A stretch of 64,000 bases of DNA, taken from positions 1,417,768 to 1,481,767 of the forward strand of contig RPFO01000127.1 in the NCBI GenBank assembly GCA_009746045.1, read 5' to 3'. Source of the stretch: Mesostigma viride (lineage: Eukaryota > Streptophyta > Mesostigmatophyceae > Mesostigmatales > Mesostigmataceae). Within the stretch, counting starts at the first letter, position 1. Each line of letters starts with the position of its first letter. This document shows, piece by piece, positions 23,640 to 34,485 of this stretch. Under the pieces are notes generated by a model that saw only the letters and a program-made list of their open reading frames with translations, ran no database searches and was not told where the DNA came from. Both the position numbers and the translations under genes were made by a program.

Positions 23640-24001
23640 GTTTGCTATGCCTTTGTTTATCGTGTTGACATTTTGTCATGTTGACATTTGTTGACATTTT
23701 TCTTGCGTTTGGCCTGCGTTTGTAAACGTCTTGACATTTGTTGACAAATCACCTTGGCTTGTCAGTGTTTTGACATTTGTTGACATATACATAAAGTTGA
23801 CATGTCAACGATTGTCAACGTTTTGTCAACATTGTCAACATTCTGTCAAGTTTTGTCAAGCTGTTGACATTTTTTTGTCTAGTTTTGTCACACTTTGTCA
23901 CACTTTGTCAACAATTTGTCAACAAGTTGTCACACTTTGTCAACAAGTTGACAATTGTTGACAAAAATTTGTCACACTTTGTCAACACCCGGCTCCTAGT
24001 G
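23640..24001. repeat. CACTA-B right subterminal repeats
   Basis: TGTTGACATTT, TTTGTCACAC and TTGTCAAC motifs in both orientations, more than 20 copies, mirror the left block and end in the 33-bp terminal inverted repeat. Confidence 0.85.
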
Positions 24002-25238
24002 CAGCCGTGAAGGCTGCTGCCTCTGTGGACCCCAACAACATGCAGGATCCGGTGAAAAAGAGACAGGTGGAGGAGTCCGCGCAGCAGGTGCCTGTGAAGC
24101 GTGCGAAGGGAGTTGTGGCTGGGGCTGCGGTGCAGGGCAGCGAGGCAAAGGCAGGGACAAAGGTGGTAGTCACCACGCCTGCTGTGGAGAAAGCCAAGGC
24201 GGAGGTTGCCACGGCGGCGGCGGCGCAGGCCAAGGCGGAGGTCGCCACGCCGGCAGCGGCGCAGGCCAAGGCGGAGGTCGCCACGCCGGCAGCGGCGCAG
24301 GCCAAGGCGGAGGTCGCCACGCCGGCAGCGGCGCAGGCCAAGGCGGAGGTCGCCACGCCGGCAGCGGCGCAGGCCAAGGCGGAGGTCGCCACGCCGACGG
24401 TGCTGTCGGTTGCGCCTGCTAAACTGGAATTCAGCGACGTGGATATGGAGCTCGAGCCGGATTTGAAGGAGGCAGAGCGAGAACTGGCCAGGCTAGAAGC
24501 CCTCCTAGCAAAACAAAAGGCCCTTGTTCGCGCCCGGCAGCAGGGTACTGCGACTATGGACATCTCGACGGCAACGGGGATGACATCGGTAAGTATACCT
24601 TTTTAGTCGTGCCTAAAAATAAGTTGTTTGCATCTTGCATGCATGCCATATTGTTAATTGTTCATGTAATCATGGTAAATTATGTTGGCTGATTAGGTTT
24701 TGTTGTTTTTCCCCCTATGATTTCTGAAATTTTGTTCCGCTATAAAAATCGCCATTTATTGATAGCATCTTTTTTCTGCAATTAAGTTTTCCTGAACATG
24801 ATTTAGTTGACTTCCTTGTATGCCTCTTACTTGCAGGTAAACTGGACCGCCTTCGAAGAACAACGTGGTGGGAGGACTGACATTGACGACGCCGATGACG
24901 ATACCATGTCATCGGCGTCGTCAGTTGCATCACCATCCAAGGTTAGCTGCACTGCTTTCATTTGGGGGGGAATTATAGGTGTCATGTTTTTGGCATTTGA
25001 AGGTATAGATGTTTATCTGCAAGGGCCTGTTTTTTTTTCCCCTCTTGCATGCATGGATGTGTGGAATTGTATGTTGCTTGGTTTGATTTGCCATACACAT
25101 TTGCTGCATGGATTGTTAGGTGGTGATGAGCTCAAGATCATTGTAGAACGCTTACATCTATGTCAAGGATCTGATTTCTTTTCCTCTTGCATATATTGTG
25201 TCGGTTTGCTTGATTTCTTGCAGGCACCACGAGAATAA

Positions 25239-25564
25239 AAAGTCAGCATGTGACGCCCTGTCGAGCGGCCCGCGATGTTAGCTAGCTGCCATATAGTATT
25301 TGATGAAAGGCATTGAATGCCGAAGATGTCATAACGCCATTACAGACTGCATGTGTTGAACAGGCATTGAATGCCGAAGATGTACATAACGCCGTAACAG
25401 TGTTGAATAGTTGAATCAACGGACCCGTTCTTGCAGCTGTAAACATTAAAATTATTCAAACATTTAATGAAAAAATCATGATTGTTCGTGCTGTTTTGAA
25501 CAGCGGTTGTTACTGGCACTGCCTGCATGTGCATGGCTGCCAGCATATTGCATTATGGGTGTGT
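25239..25564 (+). other. 3' flank of the CACTA-A second gene
   Basis: The predicted stop of the plus-strand gene is at 25236-25238. The block GGCATTGAATGCCGAAGATG followed by CATAACGCC occurs twice (about 25310 and 25361). No other gene is seen before the right subterminal repeats. Confidence 0.4.
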
Positions 25565-25921
25565 TTTTCAGCGCTGTGTTTTCTCACTTTTCTCACTTTT
25601 CTCACGTCCTGTTTTTCTCACTTTTCTCACTTTTCTCACGTCCTGATTTTCTCACTTTTCTCACGTTTCACACCTCCCGTTTTTCTCACTTATCTCACGT
25701 CCTGTTTTCTTGAGATTTTTCTCACGTTTTTCCCCTTTTTTGACCTTTTTGGGGCAATCTCACCCGGGTGAGAAACGTGTTTTCTCACCCATTCTCACCC
25801 CATTCTCACCCTTTTTTCTCACCTTTCTCACCCATTCTCACCCATTTCTCACCCTTTTTCTCACCTTTCTCACCCTTTTTCTCACGATTTCTCACCCATT
25901 CTCAAAGCCGAGTTCCTAGTG
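25565..25921. repeat. CACTA-A right subterminal repeats (TTTCTCAC motifs)
   Basis: More than 25 copies of TTTCTCAC/TTCTCACCC in one orientation mirror the left block (TGAGAAA) and end at GAGTTCCTAGTG. Confidence 0.87.
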
Positions 25922-28756
25922 TATATGGCTGAGCGGTATAGAAATTTTATTTTTCCCCTCCCCCCCCACCGAGGCCACGGGAAGGGCCTCACACGGGAGA
26001 GAGAGTCCTACGTGAGAAAGGAGATCAGGCATGCGAACAGCTGTATGAAAGAGGTAGGCATAGGATTCATCATCAGGTAGTTCACCATAAGGGGTTACCC
26101 CCATAGTAGTAGGAACTAGAGTAGTATTGAGAACATCAAGGTCCTCGAAAAAGGAGTAATCTGCACGACGAGAGAGTGCATCTGGTACTATGTTATCTAC
26201 ACCCATGAAGTTTAAAAGGGGAAAACTGTGCTAAAAATTCCATCCAGCGCGCTTGCCGAGGGGTAAGGTTGGGTTGGGAGAGAAGATGGGTAAGGGGACG
26301 GTGATCCGTTTGGATAACTAGCCTATAAGGATCTAACTCACAGGGTTCATTCAGACAGACATCAAATTGAGCACCCTTAAGAAAGTGCTACCACGCGTGG
26401 CAACAATACACCACCGCTAAGAGTTCCTGCTGGTGTACGGGATAGTTACGCTCCGCAGGGAGCATTGTCCTAGAGATATACTCAATTGGCTGTAAGCCCT
26501 GACCCTGATCCTGGAGAAGGACGCCCCCTATAGCGACCTTACTAGCATCTGTAGCTACCACAAAGGGTTTAGTAGTATCCGGTAGGATGAGTACAGGAGG
26601 GGAAAGGAGTAGGGATTTTAGACACTGAAAAGCCGACTGACATTCACTACTCCAAACAATTAAAGGGGATATCCTTCTTTAATAAATGATTAATAGGGGC
26701 TGCTATAGTTGCGAAACGCGGGATAAAACGCCTATAGTAAGAAGCAATTCCTAGAAAACTACGTACACCTTTAACGTCGGTAGGAGTATAGGCCATTCCT
26801 GAATTGACTTAGTTTTATCCGGGTCGGTAGCGACCCCGGCATCTGACAGAACGTGCCCTAAAAATGGGACACTCCTACCCGAACGAACTTTAGCACGGCG
26901 TGCCCACAAAGAATTTTCAGCCATTATTTCTAATACTTTCTTTAAATCACGTAGGTGCGTTTCAAAATCAGGAGAGTAAATAAGAATATCATCTAAGTAA
27001 GCTTGAGCACAAGAACGGTCATGCTCAGATAAGGAAACAGAGGAGAAGGAAGGATCCTTTAGATCAGAGGACACCTGAGGAAGGTGAGAATTTCCCATAA
27101 CAGGTCTAAGCACTTCATTCATTAACATTTGAAAAGAGGCAGGCGAGTTGCAGAGTCCCATAGCCGCTACTCTAAACTGGTAATGACCAAAAGGGGTAGC
27201 AAAGGCGGTTTTATGGCAATCCTCAGGAGCTATCCGCAACTCAGCCAAAAACCATCCGCACAATCCAGTACTGTGAAACAAGTGGAACCTTTAACCTTAT
27301 TAAATATATCATCAATGCGAGGTAGAGGGTATTTAGACTTCACAGTAATATCATTCAACTTCCTATAATCAGTAACTAGGCGAAACTTGCCATTTGGCTT
27401 AGGAACCAACAGGACACCAGCTGAGTAGGGAGAGTTACTAGGCTCTATCAATCCTGCTTCTAATAGTGACACTAAAATCTGTTTTAGTTCCTTTAACTCG
27501 GTAGGGCCCATTCTATACATCGGAGAGTGCGTAGGAACTGCACCGTCCTTGATAACTACACGGTGTAAAACAGAACGAGGCGGAGGATAAGAAGGAGTCT
27601 TTTCTTCAAAAACTTTTGAGGAATCTATCACAGCCATGTATCTTACTATTTCATTTTCAGTAAATCCCACTCCTATTGTATCCACTGTGTTTATATCTAT
27701 ATCCACACTATTATTAGTGATAGGTATCTCCTGTACTTCTAACTGAAGGAACATACATAATAAATATCCATATTCCTTTAATTCAGAACGCAACTCATCA
27801 TTGGACATTAATACTTCAGGTATAGGTCTTACAGGAGGATCAACAGGTGTAGGAGGAGTAATATCTACCAAGGATAAATTTTCCAATCTATAATGACGTT
27901 CCGGTACCCAGTAAGAACTATCTGGAAACCAAATGACCATGGTATCATAATTAATAGTAATCTTATTATCCTGGTGCCAATCTAATCCTAGTAATACATC
28001 AGCGGTAGTGATAGGGCCTATAGTGGCCGTCAGGTTGACAGTACGTCCTTGTATGACCAGGGGAAGGGACACCGTACCCGGGGAATGACTGGTGCGACCA
28101 TCCGCATAATGAACAGTGACTGGTTTGGTGTGAGGGGTAGCTGTAGGGACTAGTCCTAAACGCCTAACTAGGGCCTCGCTCACAAAGGAGCTAGCCGCAC
28201 CGCTATCTATCAACACAGAGACATTCAAAAGTTCATCAGCATGCAAGAAAGGGTCTACAACAGTGTGGGGAACGGTTAAACCACCATTCAAGAACATAAG
28301 AGGACGCACACGTAGTGGTAGGGAAGACTCAGCTCCTACAGAGGTTATAAAAACAGGCAGGCAAAAATTTTTATCTGGGGTACTATCTAAGGACCTGTCC
28401 AGGTTACCCCCGGCTGACAGGCCTACTGTTCCCCCTCCCCCCCCCACATCCATTGGGACTAACCCCGAAGAAGTCCCTGGCGAAAAAGCCACTGCTGGAG
28501 GGTCGCGAGGGAGCGAAGAGGGTGCAGGAGCCTGATTATCATAGGGGAACCCTGAGGGTCCTGTCTGCACAACATTCAGCCTACTAGGGGTAGCTGAGGG
28601 AATGCGTCCTGGAGTGGGACGAATAGGAGCACGCTGAGGGGTACGAGGAGGGCGAGCATCGGGATGAGGGGGAGCACCAGAAAGGAACTTGGGGCACTCC
28701 GCCTTAAGATGGCCCACCTCATGACAATGATAACACGAGATGTGCGACACATCCAA
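25922..28756 (-). pseudogene. Ty3 pol 5' part: zinc knuckle, protease, RT, RNase H
   Basis: On the minus strand the 508-codon frame 28756-27230 opens with a gag-type zinc knuckle (CYHCHEVGHLKAEC, CX2CX4HX4C). It continues with an aspartic protease (VLIDSGAASSFV, DVLLGLDW) and the start of RT (GVLLVPKPNGKFRLVTDYR, FTVLDCADGF). The frame shifts in a T run near 27240. RT continues at 27281-26751 with the catalytic YLDD in CAQAYLDDILIYS and FLGHVLSDAG. Further shifts occur near 26790 and 26680. The RNase H end, with the typical PDALSRR, lies at 26206-25922. CACTA-A follows directly. Family membership is certain; this copy is interrupted and frameshifted. Confidence 0.92.
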
Positions 28757-30774
28757 TGCAGATATATCTGTAACGCCAATATCGAATTCTTCTACATATG
28801 CCTATTCTTATTCAGGAGTGAGGACAAGGTTATGAACCCTAGTACACAAAGGAGCATGAGCAAACATGCAATCAGCAACACGGAGGAGATGGGTAGGAAG
28901 AGGAGTGGTAAAGAAATCTGCTACTCTTAATAGACGCTAGCTGTCGCATATGCTTGAGGGGCAGATCAGTGAAACGGTAGGCAGAGAACTAGCGTTTTAC
29001 CTCACGTAATAAGGGTCTACTGAGGCCTTGAAGGAAACGAGCACGTACTTCTGCGCCCAACAAATCCCTAATTCGTACCATCTGTGTATCAAATTCTTTC
29101 ATATATTCCTTAAACGGTTTAGTACCTTGCTGCAAAGTACCAAAGGCTAATCTATCCTGCCAATCTGCATCAGGAGGAACTAAATGGCTCTCTAACCGCT
29201 AAAACAATCCTGCTACTGAGTTAGGGTAGGCATGAGAGGCCAAGGATTCACACTGGATGAGGTTGGCAAGCTCAGGGGTAATACAGGTAGTAAGATAGTG
29301 AGGGACTAAAACAGCATCAGGGAGACACCATCTATTATGATTTTGCCACGACTCTGTGTTCTAGGTAAGCAACATAATAAAAGTGAAAAACTGTTGAGGG
29401 GTAGACTTGACATCCAACTTGGGGAGGTTAGCAAAGAGGGGAAGAGCAGGGGGCTTAGGAGGATGGGAAGGATCAGATTTACCCATAGGACCACTGTCTT
29501 CCACTGCCACATAAGAGGGATAGAAAGAAGGAAGAGGAAAGGCTTTGGATAGGGGTCTAGAAGGGGCCACCGTTTCAGGATGGTGCCCATAGGAGAAGGG
29601 AACAGTATATTGTTCACGAAGGGAGGAGTAGGCAAAATGATCATAATTTCTGTCGTCTAGGGGCATGGTGCTGAAATCACTATTAACTTCTAAATCAGCC
29701 ACACGGGTAGGGACCTGGGCTGCCTCATAGGCCGTCTCAGGGTAGGACCAGGAAGCAGGTGGGTAAAAGGGAACTGCACTAGGGCGTCCAGAAGGGCCGA
29801 CAGGGGCAGAGGCACGACCCGTGTTAAAAGCAGGCATGGAAGGCACAGGGTGGGAAGGAGGCCTAGCAACATTGTTAGTTAGTGAGGACCTGCTGGGGGG
29901 TTGAGCCAAGGTTGCAGGAGGGGCAGGGGCCTGGTTCAGGGTAAGGGAAGGGTCATCACTAAATCTGACATGCATACGTTGTTCATAGGTAGGAGGGGTA
30001 AGTGAGGGACGACGGCGACCACCAGTAGCAGGAGAAGGAGGTGAGGTACGAAGATTACCTTGAGGGGTGAGATTGAATTGAATTGAATTGAATTGTAACA
30101 TAACTCCGTTGGGAGTATATGTAGCACATAGCCCTTGAGAGGGGGCATATGGCCTATCATACATCCTAAGCTACTTCCTGCAAGGGTGGGGATGTAAAGG
30201 ACCCTTGCTCTAGGTGCACCAGGGCACTTGCATCCCCATGATCTTCAAGCTATGCCCAGCGAAGGGGGAGCCTGTCATGGGGGGGAAGATCAGCAGAGCT
30301 ATACAAAAAGGCTAGGGCATGGCGTCTCAGCAGAGAGTTACTCCCTGCATGGGCACAACATAGCTAAATAAAGCTAGGCATCATCTGGAGTGTGGCACAT
30401 CATAGGCACACATGTACATGATTAAATAAAGCGTGTGGCTTAGCTAGGATAGTGCCTCTAGGAGGCGTACATGTACATGGCCACGGTCTATCTATTCTAC
30501 ACTACTACTGCTGTATTCCCCTAAGCTGGGGCGTCTGGAGTCGTTGGGGCCGCGGGGGTCGCCTGCCAGGGCTTGTGGCCGACGTAGATGGCCGCCCCCT
30601 TCCAGTACACCGGCTGCCCCGCCTTGGTCTGGGGTGAGATGGTGCACCGTTTCAAGTGAGTCCCGTCGGTTACCACGATTGTTGTTATGGTTGTTAGTAT
30701 TATTATTATTATTACTCATAGTAGGAGTGTTGGTAGGTATAGGCGACATGTTACCACCCACTGGATCCATTCTT
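28757..30774 (-). pseudogene. Ty3 gag, interrupted by a LINE and stop codons
   Basis: Gag begins near 30774 (MDPVGGNMSPIPTNTPTMSN, then Asn-rich), is cut by a LINE (30071-30655), and resumes at 30070 with a Pro-rich region ending near 29361 in LPKLDVKSTPQQFFTF. The capsid-like core around 29200-28990 reads LQQGTKPFKEYMKEFDTQMV, followed by LLGAEVRARFLQGLSRPLLR, a classic retrotransposon gag block. It contains in-frame stops (after LREVKR and before RLESHL). This copy cannot make full gag unless the indels and stops are assembly errors. Confidence 0.8.
30071..30655 (-). mobile_element. LINE insertion in Ty3 gag, 5'-truncated, minus orientation
   Basis: The copy carries an (AATTG)n tail at 30071-30092, the terminal hairpin at 30100-30125, a 3' UTR shared with 40845-41290 and 59735-59830, and the last codons of ORF1. 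A short GTGAG at both edges (30066-30070, 30656-30660) may be the target duplication. It is younger than the Ty3 insertion. Confidence 0.75.
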
Positions 30775-30894
30775 AATTAAGTAAATGATTAGGAATCTAA
30801 CTGAAAGCAACAAGGATAAAGGACAAGGCCTAATTTAAGGTAAGGAAGGAAAAGAAAAAGCTTTTAATGTCTTAAAAGAAGGAAACAATTTAAT

Positions 30895-31299
30895 TCAATC
30901 CTTTTTAGCAACAGTAATGGATAGGGAACCGAACTCTAAGGTGAGAGGCGTGTCTAAGCTAGATGAGGATGCAGCCCGTTTAGGGGGAGACGAAGGAGGA
31001 GATGGAGGTGGTGTAACAAAAACAAGACTATCTACTGCAGGACGAGCATGAGGAGAAGGACAAGAATGGAGACCCAAATCTGATTCACTATGCTTTAAGA
31101 GGTAGGTCTGAGCTTCTTCAAAGGACATGAACTTCTTATATTTGGAGACGTTATAAGCACGTGACTGAACGAACTTCCTAGCATCGGCCCACGATAAGAA
31201 AATAGATGCCCATTGAGGGGTAATAACAACGTAATACTTCGCTAAACTATTATTACTAGTCGAATGAGAAGGAGCAGGAAAGGGACGTCGCTGGCTCAT
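30895..31299 (-). CDS. Ty3 upstream ORF with RNase H1 N-terminal (hybrid-binding/viroplasmin-like) domain
   Basis: This open frame of 134 codons lies between the 5' LTR and gag. Residues about 20-67 (KYYVVITPQWASIFLSWADA, then KYKKFMSFEEAQTYL) match the small N-terminal domain of eukaryotic RNase H1, also called the caulimovirus viroplasmin domain, which binds RNA-DNA hybrids or double-stranded RNA. Conserved features are YYVV, the Trp of SWADA, and the YKKF...EEA block. The C-terminal half is Ser/Pro-rich and has no catalytic RNase H residues. It precedes gag by about 120 bases and has no frameshift. It may help handle the RNA-DNA intermediate, but that is inference. The domain call is moderately firm. 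Confidence 0.72.
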   Translation of the reverse strand: MSQRRPFPAPSHSTSNNSLAKYYVVITPQWASIFLSWADARKFVQSRAYNVSKYKKFMSFEEAQTYLLKHSESDLGLHSCPSPHARPAVDSLVFVTPPPSPPSSPPKRAASSSSLDTPLTLEFGSLSITVAKKD

Positions 31300-31840
31300 G
31301 TTAACGCACCTGGTAGGTCTTGAGTAGTCAAATAAGGAGAACGAGGGGTAGGCGACTTATCTCGGGTGTCTGATCGAAACCGAACCAGATTGACGACGCA
31401 CGCAGGGACGAGGTTTCCAGCGCCAGGTGGTCGTAAGTATCCGGTTTCAAGAATTCTGCGTCTGGCGATGGGTCTTCTAAATACAACGCAGGCAAGAGTG
31501 CAGAAAAGTGTAATCTACGAGACGCTAGTCGTCTCTTTAATCGTAGAACCAAAACCACCTATCTACGACAGTAGGCCACATGTCTCACGACAACAAAATG
31601 AGGAAAAGGAAAAGGAACTAGCTACGTGAGGGGTTCATCCGCTTTGAGCAGGTCTAACTTCTAGGCAGGGCGTGTCCCGAATCGGGCAGCACTACCCCCC
31701 CAGCTTGCAGGCGACCCGCCCATTACCTGTCAAGTAGGTGTCGTCTTCATTTTCCCGGACGCGGAAGGGTTGATTCAATGACGTATGTTGCAGAGGATCG
31801 TCGTCTGGTTCTCTACCTAAAATTCCTCCGAGTCCTAAAA
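31300..31840 (-). other. Ty3 leader region
   Basis: About 540 bases of leader lie between the hairpin and the upstream ORF. A 76-codon minus frame (31558-31328) has no recognisable motif. A primer-binding site starting TGG was not found at the usual position directly after the 5' LTR. Confidence 0.45.
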
Positions 31841-31983
31841 TGCTCCCGAGTGGCATCTATCCGCTGGCCGGTAGTCGCCGGCCTGGGCGCCTAGTCAGGT
31901 GGGCATCAAAGATTGGTGTCTAGATGCTAGTCGGTGCCCAGGCCGGCGACTACCGGCCAGCGGATAGATGCCACTCGGGAGCA
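31841..31983. other. Perfect 48-bp inverted repeat beside the Ty3 5' LTR
   Basis: Arms 31841-31888 and 31936-31983 are perfect reverse complements (TGCTCCCGAGTGGC... and ...GCCACTCGGGAGCA), separated by a 47-base loop that can pair partly. The structure begins 8 bases from the 5' LTR, over the place where the primer-binding site and packaging signal normally lie. Confidence 0.9.
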
Positions 31984-31991
31984 CAACTCAT

Positions 31992-32562
31992 TGTTACGCC
32001 GCGGGTATCTACCACTACCTCTACCTCTACCTGGCCTGATGCTACCTAAACTAGTCAAGCCTCCTCTAGTTAAACCTCTAGCGAAAGACGAACGAGACGA
32101 TCCAGATCTCAATGCATTAACGTAAGTGTTGCTATAATACGCCATAAGCCATTTACACAACCCGTTTATTCCAGGAATAGAGGAAGGAAACACAACTACA
32201 CTGCCGTGACCCAAGCCTATATGTGTTAATTCATTTAACACACGCCGAGTGCACACACGAGGGGTAGAACATGCATAAATGGTCACCAACGGTCCAACAC
32301 GCTCGGGCCGACATGGCCCTCGCCTACAGATGCACGCTGGTCCACTACATCTACAGATGCACGCTGGTCCACTACATTTTACCAAAGGATCAGGACCACT
32401 AGTAAAGTACGCGGCGCGGCGCCCCAAAGGCACCCAATGCACCACGGCACTGTTACGAGGACAATAGTGTCCCGGTAGGAGCTACACGTAAACCTAGGGA
32501 CAACCGAGGCAAAAGACCTAATTTACGTCCGTAACTACAACGAATTGTTACGCGACGTAACA
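31992..32562 (-). repeat. 5' LTR of the Ty3 element
   Basis: 571 bp, TGTTACG...CGTAACA, flanked on the outside by CCCCT (32563-32567), which matches 3751-3755. It is nearly identical to the 3' LTR and preserves the empty site of the hAT-like insertion. It contains a tandem ACAGATGCACGCTGGTCCAC duplication (about 32331-32370). Confidence 0.95.
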
Positions 32563-32567
32563 CCCCT

Positions 32568-32786
32568 GTGGGCAAGCGCCCCCCCCCCCAAGAGGAAGGG
32601 GCGCTTTGCTGAGTAGAGTAGTTAGGGTTTTTCTAGATAGATTAGCTTAGAGTTAGACTAGCTAGTTCGGTTTCGCGGCTTTGCCTACCTCGATCCATCC
32701 ATCCAGCAAGGGAATATGTGCTACATTCAATCTCCCCACGTGCGGAGTCATGTTATAACATTTATATAATTTAATTTTAATTAATT
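32568..32786 (+). mobile_element. LINE 3' end, right half, resuming after the Ty3 element
   Basis: It starts GTGGGCAAGCG, continuing the sequence cut at 3755, and runs through the GCGCTTTGCTGAGTAGAGTA block to a TTTAATTTTAATTAATTTT tail. Compare the intact 39440-39640 and 43060-43260 copies. The terminal hairpin here has degenerated. Confidence 0.8.
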
Positions 32787-33058
32787 TTGTCAAGCTCGGC
32801 CTCCTCGTGGAGCAGCGGCTGTCGAGCGTCTGCTGCTTGAGCTGTGCTGCGACGGCAGAGGTGGTGGAGGTGGCCGGTGCGATGCTTCAGCATGTCCGCC
32901 CAGGTCTGGGTGGGAGGAGCATCGATCGTACGACGTCGGCAGGGCCAGCAGGTGCTGGCCAGGCGGCAATGGCCTTCACCCGGCCTGGCATGCCGGGCGC
33001 CGGAAACGTGAGGCCTAGCTGCGGTGTTAAACCCTATGGGGGGGGGACAACCCCCCAT
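32787..33058 (-). pseudogene. LINE ORF1 fragment
   Basis: The minus-strand frame reads TWADMLKHRTGHLHHLCRR ... EEAELDKIN, resembling the middle of the ORF1 at 41750-41700 ([13 protein letters not shown]). It abuts the tail of the preceding LINE and is truncated at both ends. Confidence 0.5.
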
Positions 33059-33084
33059 AGGGGGAAATGCAGAGAAGGGTTGGT

Positions 33085-34480
33085 AAAATTAAATTAAATG
33101 AAAGTATTACTGATGGCTCCGTTGGGGGATCATGTAGCACGTATTCCCTTGCTTGATGGGTGGGGGTGAGCGACGCCGCGAAAGTCGAAACCTATCTAAG
33201 CTACTCTAGAAAATCCTAACGACTCACGGTAGAAAATCCTGACTCTACGCTACTCAGCAAAGCGCCCCTTCCTCCTGGGGGGGGGGGGGGCTCGCCCACA
33301 GGGGCTGGCGTGTACGTGAGCCTGGACCATGGTCTTCAACCTCTGCTAGTTCTGCAGGCATAGTAGCAGTCCAAGCAAGAGAGGGAGGAAATGCGGTGTT
33401 CAACTCTTAGCTGGGACCACTAGGTCGGCCAGCAATTGCTGTGTATAGTTCATGGCAGGTTTACCAATATATTTCTAGGAATGCCCTTGGGGCCAGGCCA
33501 GGTCAGGATATGCCGCCCCAGCTGGCCCCAAGCCGCTGGAGTCGGCCAGACCGAGATCGGTGTCTACCTGACTGGTGCCAGCAAGATGTCCTGCGAATGC
33601 TATCCTACGTACGCTGCCTAATCTCGTCCGAAATGCGAGGCATACCCTTACACAAAGACTCTAACGACCTATGTGTTGAACTTGAAAACGTACCCTATGT
33701 TTATTAGGACCTGTCGGAGCATCCCATGTATAAAGCGTGCCGTCTGCACTGATGCAGACGTGCGGCCATCTGGTCCATGAGCGTCCATGCCTCGATCGGC
33801 GCCATACGTGAGCACTGTCAGCACTTGAGGACAAGCTAGGACCTTGAAGAGCACTCGCTTGCGGTCCTCGCCCAGGGTCTTTGAGTGTCAGTAGGGGTAA
33901 TTAAGCGAGCAGAGCCTGGCCCAGCCGGGCCAGGCCGATGCGGGTTTCCACATCGTCGGCTGCATCGGGGACTCAGCATGCTAGCTCCCCAGCAGCTTGA
34001 AGAGCTCACGGAACGTACGGGACCTCCGTACCGTCTAGCAGCAGCGGCTGTGGCGGGCAACTGGTACTAGCCCCAATCACCATCGCCTCGGGTTTATTGA
34101 CACTAATCTCCAACCCCGCGGCCCACCGCCCACGCCTCCAAGCCCAAACAGTCCAGCCAGGTCTGAATGTGCTTGGGGCGCTTGATCGATGAGGGTAGTA
34201 CGATCATCCGCATAAATCAGGTTGGACATGCAGGCGGTATCCAGGGCCACCGCTGCCGTATTCACGATCATGTCCAGGCCAGGCTCGAACCCCTTCAGAG
34301 CTGCCGGTAAAGCAAGCGTACCTGCATGGCGCATGACGTGATCAACGACAAAAAAGGTTGTCTCCTTGATAATGAACAGAGATGGGGACAGGACACAACC
34401 TTGCCACACGTCCCCGTGCTGAAGGGGGAATGGTGGGGTGGTGCCTTCCGCAGTCCGCACCACTACATGTGATCGACCTC
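33085..34480 (-). mobile_element. LINE, 3' end plus reverse transcriptase fragment, minus orientation
   Basis: The tail TTAAATTAAAT lies at 33088-33100 and the terminal hairpin at about 33107-33130, then the standard 3'-UTR blocks. RT sequence lies at 34463-34077: WQGCVLSPSLF (motif B-like) and NLIYADDRTTL (the YADD catalytic site), followed by EISVNKPEAMVIGA. Frameshifts show that it is inactive. A 5'-truncated L1-like copy. Confidence 0.8.
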
Positions 34481-34485
34481 ATTAA

